This document shows positions 26,597 to 34,434 of a DNA stretch of 64,000 nt, piece after piece. Under the pieces are notes generated by a model, which had not been told where the DNA came from, ran no database searches, and worked only from the letters and a program-made list of their open reading frames with translations. The stretch comes from Paenibacillus sp. FSL M7-0420. Lineage in GTDB: Bacteria; Bacillota; Bacilli; Paenibacillales; Paenibacillaceae. Numbering within the stretch: the first letter of the stretch is position 1; each line of letters starts with the position of its first letter. Position numbers and translations under genes: made by a program. The stretch is taken from assembly GCF_038002345.1 (NCBI RefSeq), contig NZ_JBBOCJ010000001.1, forward strand, positions 4,030,001-4,094,000, written 5' to 3'.

Positions 26597-28338
26597 TGTA
26601 AAGCCTCCTCGCTTGAGAGCTGTGACATGCAGATTTCCTGATAGACTGCGCAGCTCTCCAGCAGTTCCTCATGCGTACCGATTCCGGCAATCCGGCCTTC
26701 CTCGAAGACGATAATCTGATCGGCCTGCCTTACTGTGCTCACCCGCTGGGATACAAGCAGTACGGTCATATCTGTACTGTTCTTGCTTAGTGCGCGGCGC
26801 AGTGCCGCATCCGTAGCGAAGTCCAGCGCGCTGGAGGAATCATCCAGGATAAGAATCGGCGGACGTCCGACGACAGCGCGGGCAATGGTCAGGCGCTGCT
26901 TTTGGCCACCGGACAGGTTATGCCCGCCGCGTACCACCAGCGTATCCAGCCCTTCCGGCAGCCGGGTGATGAACTCCTCAGCCTGGGCTACCGCCGCTGC
27001 GGCCATGATCTCGTCCCGGGTAGCAGACGCCTTCCCCCAGCGGATATTCTCGGCAATCGTGCCGGTGAACAGCACCGCCTTCTGCGGCACGATGCCGATT
27101 CTGCTGCGCAGCTGCTCCAGCCGATAGTCCCGTACATTTACACCCTCGACTCTAACTTCTCCTTCCACAGCATCATAAAAGCGCGGAATCAGATTCACGA
27201 AAGTGCTCTTGCCTGAACCGGTACTGCCGATTAATCCAACCGTCTGCCCCTTGAGGATATCTACAGAGATATTCTCCAGGGCCAGTTCACCGGTCGTGTT
27301 ATAGCCGAAAGAGACATTGCGGAAGGAAATCACCGGTGCTGCACCGTCCCGCTTCGCAGCAGGGGCATGAGCAGGCACTTCAACAACCGAAGCTGTCATC
27401 GCCAGCACCTCATTGATGCGGCTGGCAGACGACGAAGCTTTGGTGAACAGAATGACCAGATTGGAGACTACGATCAGGGCCAGCAGGATCTGGGTTACAT
27501 AGTTAATGAATGCAATAATCTCACCCTGCGACAGACTCCCTGCTTCAATGTGAATGCCGCCTGCCCATAGAATGGCAATAATTGCTGCGTTCACTACCAG
27601 TGTCGTCATCGGTCCCAGCCAAGCGGAGATCCGTCCGACACGAATGGCCGTCTGCGTCAGATCCTCAGAGGCTTCATTGAAGCGCTGCTTCTCGCGGCGG
27701 CTCTCGGCGAAGGCCCGGATCACCCGGATGCCCGAGAGATTCTCGCTGAGCACCAGCGCAAGACGGTCCAGCTTAGCCTGATATTTGCGGTACATCGGCG
27801 AGCTGCGCGTAATAATGAAGTACAGAATGACTCCGAATACCGGAGTAGCGGCAATCAGGATCAGCGACAGGCGGAAATCCAGAATCATCGCCATAATAAT
27901 AGCCCCGATACAGATGAATGGCGCACGGATGACCAGCCGGATGAGCATGGCTACTGCCAACTGCAGCTGGTTAACGTCGTTCGTGATCCGGTTGATCAGC
28001 GAAGGCGTGCCGATGACATCCAGCTCGGCATACGACAGCGAAGAGATGTGCTTGAACATTTTGTTGCGCAGCGTGGTGCCGAACCCCTGTGAGGCCCGCG
28101 CCGCATAATATTGACATACCATGGAGCAGCCGAAGCCCAGAATAGCCATCAGCACCATCAGGGACCCCATCCGGTAGACGTAGCTGCTATCCTGCTTGCC
28201 AATTCCGTTGTTGATGATCAGGGCTACAATCGTCGGCAGCAGCAGCTCGAGAACCGCCTCCAGCAGCTTGAAAATCGGCCCGATTGTCACTTCTTTCTTG
28301 TATGGTTTTAAGAAAACTGCAATTTTGCGCACATTCAT
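26593..28338 (-). CDS. ABC multidrug-type exporter half-transporter with degenerate ATPase site
   Basis: About 581 aa, the partner of the downstream half-transporter. Counting from the GTG at 28344, Walker A is GSTGSGKST and the signature is the canonical LSGGQ. The Walker B second acid is Asp (ILILDDSSSALD, position 502) and the switch His is replaced by Gln (LLVSQRVST, position 533). Its own site is therefore non-catalytic, while its LSGGQ completes the partner's active site. The ATG at 28338 or the GTG at 28344 may be used. A divergent LysR gene probably controls the pair. Confidence 0.92.
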   Translation of the reverse strand: MNVRKIAVFLKPYKKEVTIGPIFKLLEAVLELLLPTIVALIINNGIGKQDSSYVYRMGSLMVLMAILGFGCSMVCQYYAARASQGFGTTLRNKMFKHISSLSYAELDVIGTPSLINRITNDVNQLQLAVAMLIRLVIRAPFICIGAIIMAMILDFRLSLILIAATPVFGVILYFIITRSSPMYRKYQAKLDRLALVLSENLSGIRVIRAFAESRREKQRFNEASEDLTQTAIRVGRISAWLGPMTTLVVNAAIIAILWAGGIHIEAGSLSQGEIIAFINYVTQILLALIVVSNLVILFTKASSSASRINEVLAMTASVVEVPAHAPAAKRDGAAPVISFRNVSFGYNTTGELALENISVDILKGQTVGLIGSTGSGKSTFVNLIPRFYDAVEGEVRVEGVNVRDYRLEQLRSRIGIVPQKAVLFTGTIAENIRWGKASATRDEIMAAAAVAQAEEFITRLPEGLDTLVVRGGHNLSGGQKQRLTIARAVVGRPPILILDDSSSALDFATDAALRRALSKNSTDMTVLLVSQRVSTVRQADQIIVFEEGRIAGIGTHEELLESCAVYQEICMSQLSSEEALQ

Positions 28339-28444
28339 CCTCACCTAACTTAGCGTAGTATGTAATCCTTCTTGAAAAAAATAAAAGACCCGTTATGATT
28401 ATGTCATACCTGCTTATATATTCATAATATTGGTTTCGTATCTA

Positions 28445-28459
28445 TCCCATATGGATAAC
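28445..28459. promoter_or_regulatory. Possible LysR-type operator
   Basis: TATCC-CATAT-GGATA is an inverted repeat in the 155-bp region between the divergent exporter operon and the LysR gene, a typical site for a LysR autorepressor/activator. Confidence 0.4.
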
Positions 28460-28493
28460 GTATGTCATAACCCTAACAAATGGAGGCTATACC

Positions 28494-29363
28494 ATGGATA
28501 TCCGCCAATTAAAATATTTCCTGGCGATTGCTGAGGAAGGACAAATTACCTCCGCAGCCAGGAAGCTGCAAATGGCCCAGCCCCCGCTCAGCCAGCAGCT
28601 GAAGCTGCTGGAGGAGGAGCTTGGAGTCAAGCTGGTAGAGCGCGGACCGCGCAGCATCCAGCTGACGGATGCCGGAATCATTCTGCGTAACCGGGCCCAG
28701 CAGATCCTGGAGTTAACGGACTCCACCGCCCGGGAGATCAGCGACTATGCGAAAGGGCTGAAGGGGAGCCTTACCATTGGAACGGTCTCTTCATCAGGCG
28801 CTACCCTGCTGCACGAGCCGCTGACAGCGTTCCATAAGCGCTATTCGGGCGTAACCTTTGAGATTCATGAAGGCAATACGTTCATGATTATCGACCTGCT
28901 GAACAAGGGCATTGTTGAGGTGGGCATTATCCGCACCCCGTTCAACACCAGCAATCTGGAATGCCTGTATTTCCATTCGGAGCCGATGATCGCGGTGATG
29001 ACCGCTGATTATGACTGGGCCCCCAGCCAGAGTGCTGCCCAGCTGGGCGAGCTGCAAGCCAAGCCGCTCATCATCTACCGCCGCTTCGAGCAGCTCATCC
29101 GCGAGACCTGTCTGGAGCACGGCTTTGAGCCACAGATCTTCTGTATGAACGATGATGCCCGGACCACGCTGCTCTGGGCCAATGCGGGACTCGGGATCGG
29201 CATCGTGCCCAAGTCGGCGTTCGAGCTGGCTAATCACAGCAACCTGATCTACAAAGAGATCCTTTGCGAGAGCCTGCGCACCCGCGTAGCCGCCGTGTGG
29301 ATGAAGGATAAGTATTTGTCCACCATGGCTACCAAGTTCATCGAGACGTTCAAGTCGCTATGA
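28494..29363 (+). CDS. LysR family transcriptional regulator
   Basis: The 289-aa regulator has its winged helix at the N-terminus (MDIRQLKYFLAIAEEGQITS to about residue 60, with AARKLQMAQPPLSQQLKLLE as recognition helix). The effector-binding domain starts at GSLTIGTVSSSGATLL. It resembles the BsdA/YwbI-like subgroup, which often responds to aromatic acids. GGAGG 8-9 nt upstream supports the ATG. It is divergent from the ABC exporter, so a role in drug- or acid-induced export is reasonable but unproven. Confidence 0.92.
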   Translation: MDIRQLKYFLAIAEEGQITSAARKLQMAQPPLSQQLKLLEEELGVKLVERGPRSIQLTDAGIILRNRAQQILELTDSTAREISDYAKGLKGSLTIGTVSSSGATLLHEPLTAFHKRYSGVTFEIHEGNTFMIIDLLNKGIVEVGIIRTPFNTSNLECLYFHSEPMIAVMTADYDWAPSQSAAQLGELQAKPLIIYRRFEQLIRETCLEHGFEPQIFCMNDDARTTLLWANAGLGIGIVPKSAFELANHSNLIYKEILCESLRTRVAAVWMKDKYLSTMATKFIETFKSL

Positions 29364-29529
29364 ACACGCCCCGCTCAGTCCCTCCCTTCTGGAGGATGTC
29401 CATTATCTGCGCCGGTCATCCTGCGGCTGGACTCTTTCCATATTCGCACCAAAATACCCCGCACCGGCCTAAGCCAGTCGCGGGGTTTCATAATCAGTCA
29501 AGGTTAACAGCCCGGCGGCAGCGCCGGTA

Positions 29530-31413
29530 TTAGACCATGATTTTACAAATATCGTTCGTGAACTGCACCGGATCATTAACCTGCAGTCCTTCGATCAGGA
29601 GCGCCTGGTTGTACAAGAGGTTGGTGTACAGACCCAGCTTCTCCTTGTCGCCTTCGGCCGCAGCCTTCAGGGACTTGAATACATCATGGTGAATGTTGAT
29701 TTCCAGCACCTTGTCCGCTTGCACATCCTGGCCGCCGTTAGGCATGGCCTTGAGGATTTTCTCCATCTCGATCGTCAGCTCGCCTTCGGTGGACAGGCAG
29801 ACCGGATGGGATTTCAGCCGCTTGGAGGCTTTGACTGCCTTCACTTTGCCGGACAGAATGCCCTGCATGGCTTCGAACAATCCCTTGTTCTCATTCTCTT
29901 CCGCTTCGGATGGCTTATCCTCGGCACTCTCTTCAATGCCTAAGTCGCCGCTGGAGACATTTCTGAACTCCTTCTCCTTGTACGCCATGATCATCTTGAT
30001 GGCGAATTCATCGATATCATCGGTGAAGTAAAGAATCTCGTAGCCCTTGTCCAGCACCATTTCGGTCTGCGGCAGCTTCTCAATGCGCTCTACCGATTCA
30101 CCGGAAGCGTAGTAGATATATTTCTGGTCTTCCGGCATTCTCTCAACATATTCAGCCAGCGTCACCAGCTTCTTCTCCTTGGAGGAGTGGAACATGAGGA
30201 GATCCTGCAGCGTTTCTTTTTCCATACCGTAGTCGTTATAGACCCCGAATTTCAGCTGTCTGCCAAAAGACTTGTAGAACGTCTCATACTGCTCACGCTC
30301 ATCCTTCAGCAGGCTCAGGAGCTGGCTCTTGATCTTGCTCTTAATGTTCTTGGCGATCATTGTAAGCTGGCGGTCATGCTGCAGCATCTCACGGGAGATA
30401 TTGAGCGACAGGTCCTCGGAATCGACCATCCCCTTGACGAAGCTGAAGTAATCCGGCAGCAGGTCGGCACATTTGTTCATAATCAGCACACCGTTGGAAT
30501 AGAGCTCCAGGCCCTTCTCATATTCTTTGGTGTAGTAGTCGAACGGAGTATTCTCCGGGATGAACAGAATCGCGTTGTAGACCACTGCGCCGTCGGCACT
30601 GATGTGGATGTGCTTCAGCGGCTTGTCGAACCCGTAACGCTTCTCTGCATAGAAATTGTTGTAATCTTCATCAGTCAGCTCTTTCTTGTTCTTGCGCCAG
30701 ATCGGCACCATGCTGTTGACCGTCTGCTCTTCCGTCACATCGATGAATTCATTCTCAGCGCCCTCTTTGGGCTGTCTGCCGGTAATGTCCATTTTGATCG
30801 GGAAGCGGATGAAGTCCGAATACTTCTTAATGATGGATTTCAGACGGTATTCTTCGAGGAATTCATCGTAGTTATCGTCTTCGGTGTTCTCTTTGATCTT
30901 CAGCGTAATTTCGGTACCGACCGTATCCTTCTCACAAGGCTCAATCGTGTAGCCGTCCGCACCCTGGGATTCCCATTTGAACGCCTGCTCGCTGCCCAGC
31001 GCCTTACTGATTACGGTCACATCGTCCGCCACCATGAATGCGGAATAGAAGCCGACCCCGAATTGTCCGATGATGTTGTGGCCATCCTTGGCTTCATTAT
31101 CCTTCTTAAAAGCAAACGAGCCGCTGTTCGCGATAATCCCCAGATTATTCTCCAGCTCTTCCTGCGTCATCCCGATGCCGGTATCGGCAATGGTTAACGT
31201 GCGGCTTTCTTTGTCAGCGGTTACTTTAATGTAGTAGTCCTCTTTATTGAACACCAGACTATCATCGGCCAGTGCCTTGTAATAGATTTTATCGATGGCA
31301 TCACTTGCATTGGAGATCAGCTCCCGCAGAAAAATCTCGCGCTGCGTATAAATGGAGTTAATCATCATTTCCAGCAGTCTTTTGGATTCAGCTTTAAACT
31401 CTTTTTTAGCCAT
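29530..31413 (-). CDS. htpG: Chaperone HtpG (Hsp90)
   Basis: This 627-aa homodimeric ATP-dependent chaperone has a GHKL ATPase domain with [28 protein letters not shown] and [16 protein letters not shown]. The middle domain includes the catalytic Arg loop ([16 protein letters not shown]), and the C-terminal dimerisation domain follows. AAAGGAG precedes the ATG. Upstream are a sigma-A promoter and a perfect CIRCE operator, so expression should be under HrcA heat-shock repression. Confidence 0.97.
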   Translation of the reverse strand: MAKKEFKAESKRLLEMMINSIYTQREIFLRELISNASDAIDKIYYKALADDSLVFNKEDYYIKVTADKESRTLTIADTGIGMTQEELENNLGIIANSGSFAFKKDNEAKDGHNIIGQFGVGFYSAFMVADDVTVISKALGSEQAFKWESQGADGYTIEPCEKDTVGTEITLKIKENTEDDNYDEFLEEYRLKSIIKKYSDFIRFPIKMDITGRQPKEGAENEFIDVTEEQTVNSMVPIWRKNKKELTDEDYNNFYAEKRYGFDKPLKHIHISADGAVVYNAILFIPENTPFDYYTKEYEKGLELYSNGVLIMNKCADLLPDYFSFVKGMVDSEDLSLNISREMLQHDRQLTMIAKNIKSKIKSQLLSLLKDEREQYETFYKSFGRQLKFGVYNDYGMEKETLQDLLMFHSSKEKKLVTLAEYVERMPEDQKYIYYASGESVERIEKLPQTEMVLDKGYEILYFTDDIDEFAIKMIMAYKEKEFRNVSSGDLGIEESAEDKPSEAEENENKGLFEAMQGILSGKVKAVKASKRLKSHPVCLSTEGELTIEMEKILKAMPNGGQDVQADKVLEINIHHDVFKSLKAAAEGDKEKLGLYTNLLYNQALLIEGLQVNDPVQFTNDICKIMV

Positions 31414-31463
31414 GAATAAATAAATCTCCTTTCAAAAGTAACCTTCGGATTGCGGAGCATCGT

Positions 31464-31490
31464 TTAGCACTCCACACACTTGAGTGCTAA
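31464..31490. promoter_or_regulatory. CIRCE operator (HrcA binding site)
   Basis: TTAGCACTC-N9-GAGTGCTAA is a perfect 9-bp inverted repeat with a 9-bp spacer, identical to the CIRCE consensus. It lies between the htpG promoter and its start codon, 50 bp upstream of the ATG. Confidence 0.95.
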
Positions 31491-31500
31491 CACTCCCTTT

Positions 31501-31530
31501 TATATACCATATTCTAGTTTTTGATGTCAA
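31501..31530 (-). promoter_or_regulatory. Sigma-A promoter of htpG
   Basis: On the minus strand TTGACA (31525-31530), 18-bp spacer, TATATA (31501-31506), placing CIRCE in the early transcribed region as in groESL and hrcA operons. Confidence 0.75.
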
Positions 31531-31642
31531 CATCTTACCGCCCAGGGAGCCCACAAAAAAAGAAATGCATTCTATTTTAGTCCATGTTAGCATTCGGGTT
31601 GTACTCCATTTGACCACAGAATCACAGAAAGGATCATGAACA

Positions 31643-31870
31643 ATGATGAACATTCAGCTCGAAAGCATTCCGGCAACACGCATAGCTTATGTACGGCAGA
31701 CAGGCCCCTACGGCCCCGCCAACGTTCAAGCGATGGAACAATTGAAGGGTTGGGCACGGGAACAAGGCTTGCTTCAAGGCTCGTCGGTGCTGTTCGGCAT
31801 TCCGCAGGACAACCCTGAGACCACCCTGCCTGCGGAGTGCAGATATGATGCCTGCATGGCATCTTTGTGA
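31643..31870 (+). pseudogene. Truncated GyrI-like / AraC effector-binding domain protein
   Basis: The 75-aa frame MMNIQLESIPATRIAYVRQTG... matches the first half of GyrI-like small-molecule-binding proteins. It contains GSSVLFGIPQDNPETTLP and ECRYDAC, normally the middle of a ~150-residue domain, and then stops after the unrelated residues MASL. The second beta-alpha-beta repeat is missing and no continuation is seen in other frames downstream. It is probably a deletion remnant; a short functional product cannot be excluded. Confidence 0.65.
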
Positions 31871-31920
31871 GCTTTGTTTTCCTGTGCTTGAGTAAGGGAA
31901 GGAAGGCGCTTTGAAAAGCG

Positions 31921-31965
31921 ACTGTCCCGAAATCCATGATATAGCTACTTGGGACAGCCTTTATA
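31921..31965 (+). terminator. Possible terminator after the GyrI-like remnant
   Basis: CTGTCCC and GGGACAG are inverted around a 22-nt loop, followed by CCTTTATATT. The T-run is imperfect. Confidence 0.45.
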
Positions 31966-32066
31966 TTGGAGCAGGATCAGCATGAGCGCTGCGGTGAAAA
32001 TCTGGAGACCAAGGCGACCGCTATCGCTTTTTCACAGGTCGTTCCGTCCGCTTGCTTGGAGCCTCA

Positions 32067-32243
32067 TTGTTGCACATTTTGCAGGATTTAACTAAAAAAG
32101 TTAGTGGCTGTAGTACATTGTTGCATCATTTGCAGGAATTCCGGGGATTAGAGCAAGTTAGCGCTGGCTTTGTTGCATTTCATGCAGGATTTTAGCACCG
32201 GTCGTTTCTATTGGTCCGTATTGTTGCATTTCATACAGGATTT
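32067..32243. repeat. Four direct repeats at 51-52 bp period
   Basis: Units beginning TTGTTGCA start at 32067, 32118, 32170 and 32221. The full unit is about TTGTTGCATTTCATGCAGGATTT (as TTGTTGCA, a variable 4-6 nt, then GCAGGATTT). They are separated by ~28 bp of unrelated sequence. On the minus strand two copies read as ILYEMQQ and ILHEMQQ in one frame before a stop, hinting at a decayed repetitive coding element or a mobile repeat family. Confidence 0.8.
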
Positions 32244-32400
32244 CACTAACAATGTTACAGGCTGCGGAGCATGGGGCGCATTCCTCATCGCAGCAGCACG
32301 ATTGTATTCAGATTTCCGTATACATGTGGTCCGATTACCTTCGTAGTTCTAGTGGTATGAATCTGCGAGAGGCGACTCCCTGCTGCCCGGTACGTTACCT

Positions 32401-33297
32401 TCATAGCGCAACAGTCTTCGCCTTGGCATCCTCCAGCAGCATCTGAATCAGCGACTGGAGGGGCAGGGACTTCCACTTCTTCGGATGCAGCAGCAGCTGC
32501 AGATCGAAATGAATCTCCGGGTGGGCAAAAGACAGCTCGGACAGGTTCCCCCGCTCGATCTCCTCCTCCGCCACAATCCGCGGCAGCAGCGCTATGCCCA
32601 GGCCATTGCGTACACAACGCTTGATCGCTTCCAGATTCGACAGCTCAAAACCAATCCGAAACACGATTCCGTGGTCCCGGAGCAGGTTCTCGAACAGGCT
32701 GCGGTAAATGCAGCTCTCCTCGGAGACAATCAGCTCGCAGTTGTTCAGATCCTGAAGGGTTACCTGCTCCAGCCGGGCCAGCGGATGGCTGGCTGGTGCC
32801 ACGAGGACAAGCGGCTCCTCACGGATGATCGTCCGCGTAAGCGTGCTATCCACTGTGCTGCGGTCCAGCAGAAGGCCGATATCGACCTCGCCGTCCCTGA
32901 TCTTAGAGATCAGATTGGCCTCCTGCTCGGTCTGCAGATGAATATTCAGACCAGGGAACATCGTCCGCAGCTGCTGCAGGAACGGCGGCAAATAGAAGGC
33001 GGCGAGCGAATCAATCGTTCCGATAGTAAGCGTTCCGCCGATCTGCTGGGCAATCGTTTCCTTGGAGCGGTCATAGAGATCCAGAATCTCCACGAACAGC
33101 TTAAGCAGCTCTTCCCCGGGCGGAGTCAGGCGCAAGGCGCGGCCATGCCGTTCGATAAGCGGTACTCCGTATTCCTTCTCAATCTTCTGTATCTGCATTG
33201 TGACGCTGGACTGTGCATAGCCCAGCTCCTCAGCCGCACGCGTGAAGCTCTGCCGCTTGGCCACTTCGCGGAAGGTCCGCATATACGTTAAATCCAT
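32401..33297 (-). CDS. LysR family transcriptional regulator
   Basis: The 298-aa CynR/YwqM-like regulator has an N-terminal winged helix (MDLTYMRTFREVAKRQSFTR, AAEELGYAQSSVTMQIQKIE) and a periplasmic-binding-protein-like effector domain from GGTLTIGTIDSLAAFYLPPF. It contains a Cys-rich stretch around NNCELIVSEESCIYRS. It is divergent from the DapA-like gene, and a palindrome of LysR type lies directly in front of its start, so autoregulation and control of the neighbour are likely. Confidence 0.93.
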   Translation of the reverse strand: MDLTYMRTFREVAKRQSFTRAAEELGYAQSSVTMQIQKIEKEYGVPLIERHGRALRLTPPGEELLKLFVEILDLYDRSKETIAQQIGGTLTIGTIDSLAAFYLPPFLQQLRTMFPGLNIHLQTEQEANLISKIRDGEVDIGLLLDRSTVDSTLTRTIIREEPLVLVAPASHPLARLEQVTLQDLNNCELIVSEESCIYRSLFENLLRDHGIVFRIGFELSNLEAIKRCVRNGLGIALLPRIVAEEEIERGNLSELSFAHPEIHFDLQLLLHPKKWKSLPLQSLIQMLLEDAKAKTVAL

Positions 33298-33311
33298 CGT
33301 CTCACCCTAAC

Positions 33312-33326
33312 ATCAATATTATTGAT
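33312..33326. promoter_or_regulatory. LysR-type operator (T-N11-A palindrome)
   Basis: ATCAATATTATTGAT is a perfect palindrome that contains the classical LysR motif T-N11-A. It lies 15 bp upstream of the LysR start and about 90 bp upstream of the DapA-like gene. Confidence 0.7.
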
Positions 33327-33416
33327 AACCCACATCATTTATTATAGCTAACAACGATGCAATAATCCATGGTACAGTAGAACAAACGGATTTTACATTT
33401 TTGGAGGACGATATTC

Positions 33417-34322
33417 ATGTTAACAGAAGAACAGATTTATGGAATTTATGTTCCCGTGGTCACCCCGTTCCACGCTGCCGGTGAGCTTGATCTCGAATCG
33501 TATCAGCGTTATGTGAACAACATCATCAAGAACAATATTCATGGTCTGGTCGTCAATGGAACCACTGGAGAATCGCCGACAGTCAATATACAGGAATTAC
33601 AGACACTCGTGGATACCTCACGGGAACTCTTGAAGTCCAGCTCCATCCCGCTCGTGGTGGGCACAGGTACGAATGATACTTACTCTACCGTGGCCCGTAC
33701 TGAGCTGGCGGCCAACGCAGGCGCCGATGCCGCACTGGTGGTTGTCCCTTATTACAGCCGTCCGTCTCAGGAAGGCATCATAGCTCATTTCCGCAAGGCG
33801 GCAGAGGTGGGTCTGCCCATTATGGCTTACGATATCCCGGGCCGCACAGGGGTCGGCATGACGCTGGACACCGCCCGTACGATTCTGGAGATGAATAATG
33901 TCGTAGGGTTAAAAGACTGCTCCGGCTCCCCCCTGCTCGTCTCCGAGCTGTCTAAGAGCGGCGGCAAGCCCGTGCTCTGCGGCGACGATCTGCATTTCTT
34001 CGACATGCTGGGCTACGGGGCCGCCGGAGGCATGCTGGCCTCGGCCAATGTACATACCGGCCGCTTCCTCAGCATCTACGAGCAGTACAGAGCCGGTCAG
34101 ATTGAGGCTGCACAGGCTGCGTATGAGCAGTTGGTGCCGCTGATGAAGCTGCTGTTCAAGGAGTCCAACCCGGCTCCGATCAAATGGTTGCTCAGCGAAC
34201 TCGGAGAGCTCGCCTCGGATACGCTCCGCTTGCCAATGACTTCCATTAGCGCCGCGCTGCGCGAGGAGCTGGGCGCCTACCTTGCAGAGGAAGCTGTCAG
34301 CGGCAGACAAGAAGCGATGTAA
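33417..34322 (+). CDS. DapA-family aldolase (4-hydroxy-tetrahydrodipicolinate synthase-like)
   Basis: This 301-aa class I aldolase of the DapA/NanA family has NGTTGESPTV (pyruvate-binding GTTGE), catalytic Tyr in AYDIPGRTGVG and Schiff-base Lys in VVGLKDCSGS. The true biosynthetic dapA of this genome is probably the copy at the right end of the window, in the conserved rnjB context. This LysR-linked copy may act on another 2-oxo acid, such as an amino-acid or sugar-acid catabolite. GGAGG 9 nt upstream supports the ATG. Confidence 0.9.
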   Translation: MLTEEQIYGIYVPVVTPFHAAGELDLESYQRYVNNIIKNNIHGLVVNGTTGESPTVNIQELQTLVDTSRELLKSSSIPLVVGTGTNDTYSTVARTELAANAGADAALVVVPYYSRPSQEGIIAHFRKAAEVGLPIMAYDIPGRTGVGMTLDTARTILEMNNVVGLKDCSGSPLLVSELSKSGGKPVLCGDDLHFFDMLGYGAAGGMLASANVHTGRFLSIYEQYRAGQIEAAQAAYEQLVPLMKLLFKESNPAPIKWLLSELGELASDTLRLPMTSISAALREELGAYLAEEAVSGRQEAM

Positions 34323-34344
34323 CAGATAAGAGGACGTGTAACAG

Positions 34345-34393
34345 ACAAACACCCGCCATTTTCAGTGAGAACCTGAGAATGGCGGGTGTTTGT
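34345..34393. terminator. Bidirectional intrinsic terminator
   Basis: ACAAACACCCGCCATT with CTCAG pairs with AATGGCGGGTGTTTGT, a long GC-rich stem between the convergent DapA-like and DEAD-box genes. The T-runs are broken by G. Confidence 0.7.
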
Positions 34394-34434
34394 GTTAGAC
34401 ACGGTCAAGCATTACTGCACGTTACAAAATCGAA

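Larger units (their letters stand above)
31871..32400. other. Non-coding region with hairpins and a four-copy repeat
   Basis: No credible gene in 530 bases. It holds the hairpin at 31921-31965, another inverted repeat from about 31994 to 32034 (GTGAAAA...TTTTCAC), and the repeat array at 32067-32243. From 32244 to 32400 I see nothing further. Confidence 0.7.

Noticed and set aside
24923-26641. 572-aa plus-strand open frame
   Set aside because: It is antisense to the well-supported ABC half-transporter gene, has no homology-like motifs, and reads as a low-complexity complement of a GC-rich gene.
30187-31197. 336-aa plus-strand open frame
   Set aside because: It is fully antisense to htpG, without ribosome binding site or recognisable domain.
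32067-32243. CRISPR-like array (four ~23-bp repeats, ~28-bp spacers)
   Set aside because: The repeats are degenerate within the unit, only four copies exist, no cas genes are near, and the period of 51-52 bp with decayed coding-like units points to another kind of repeat.
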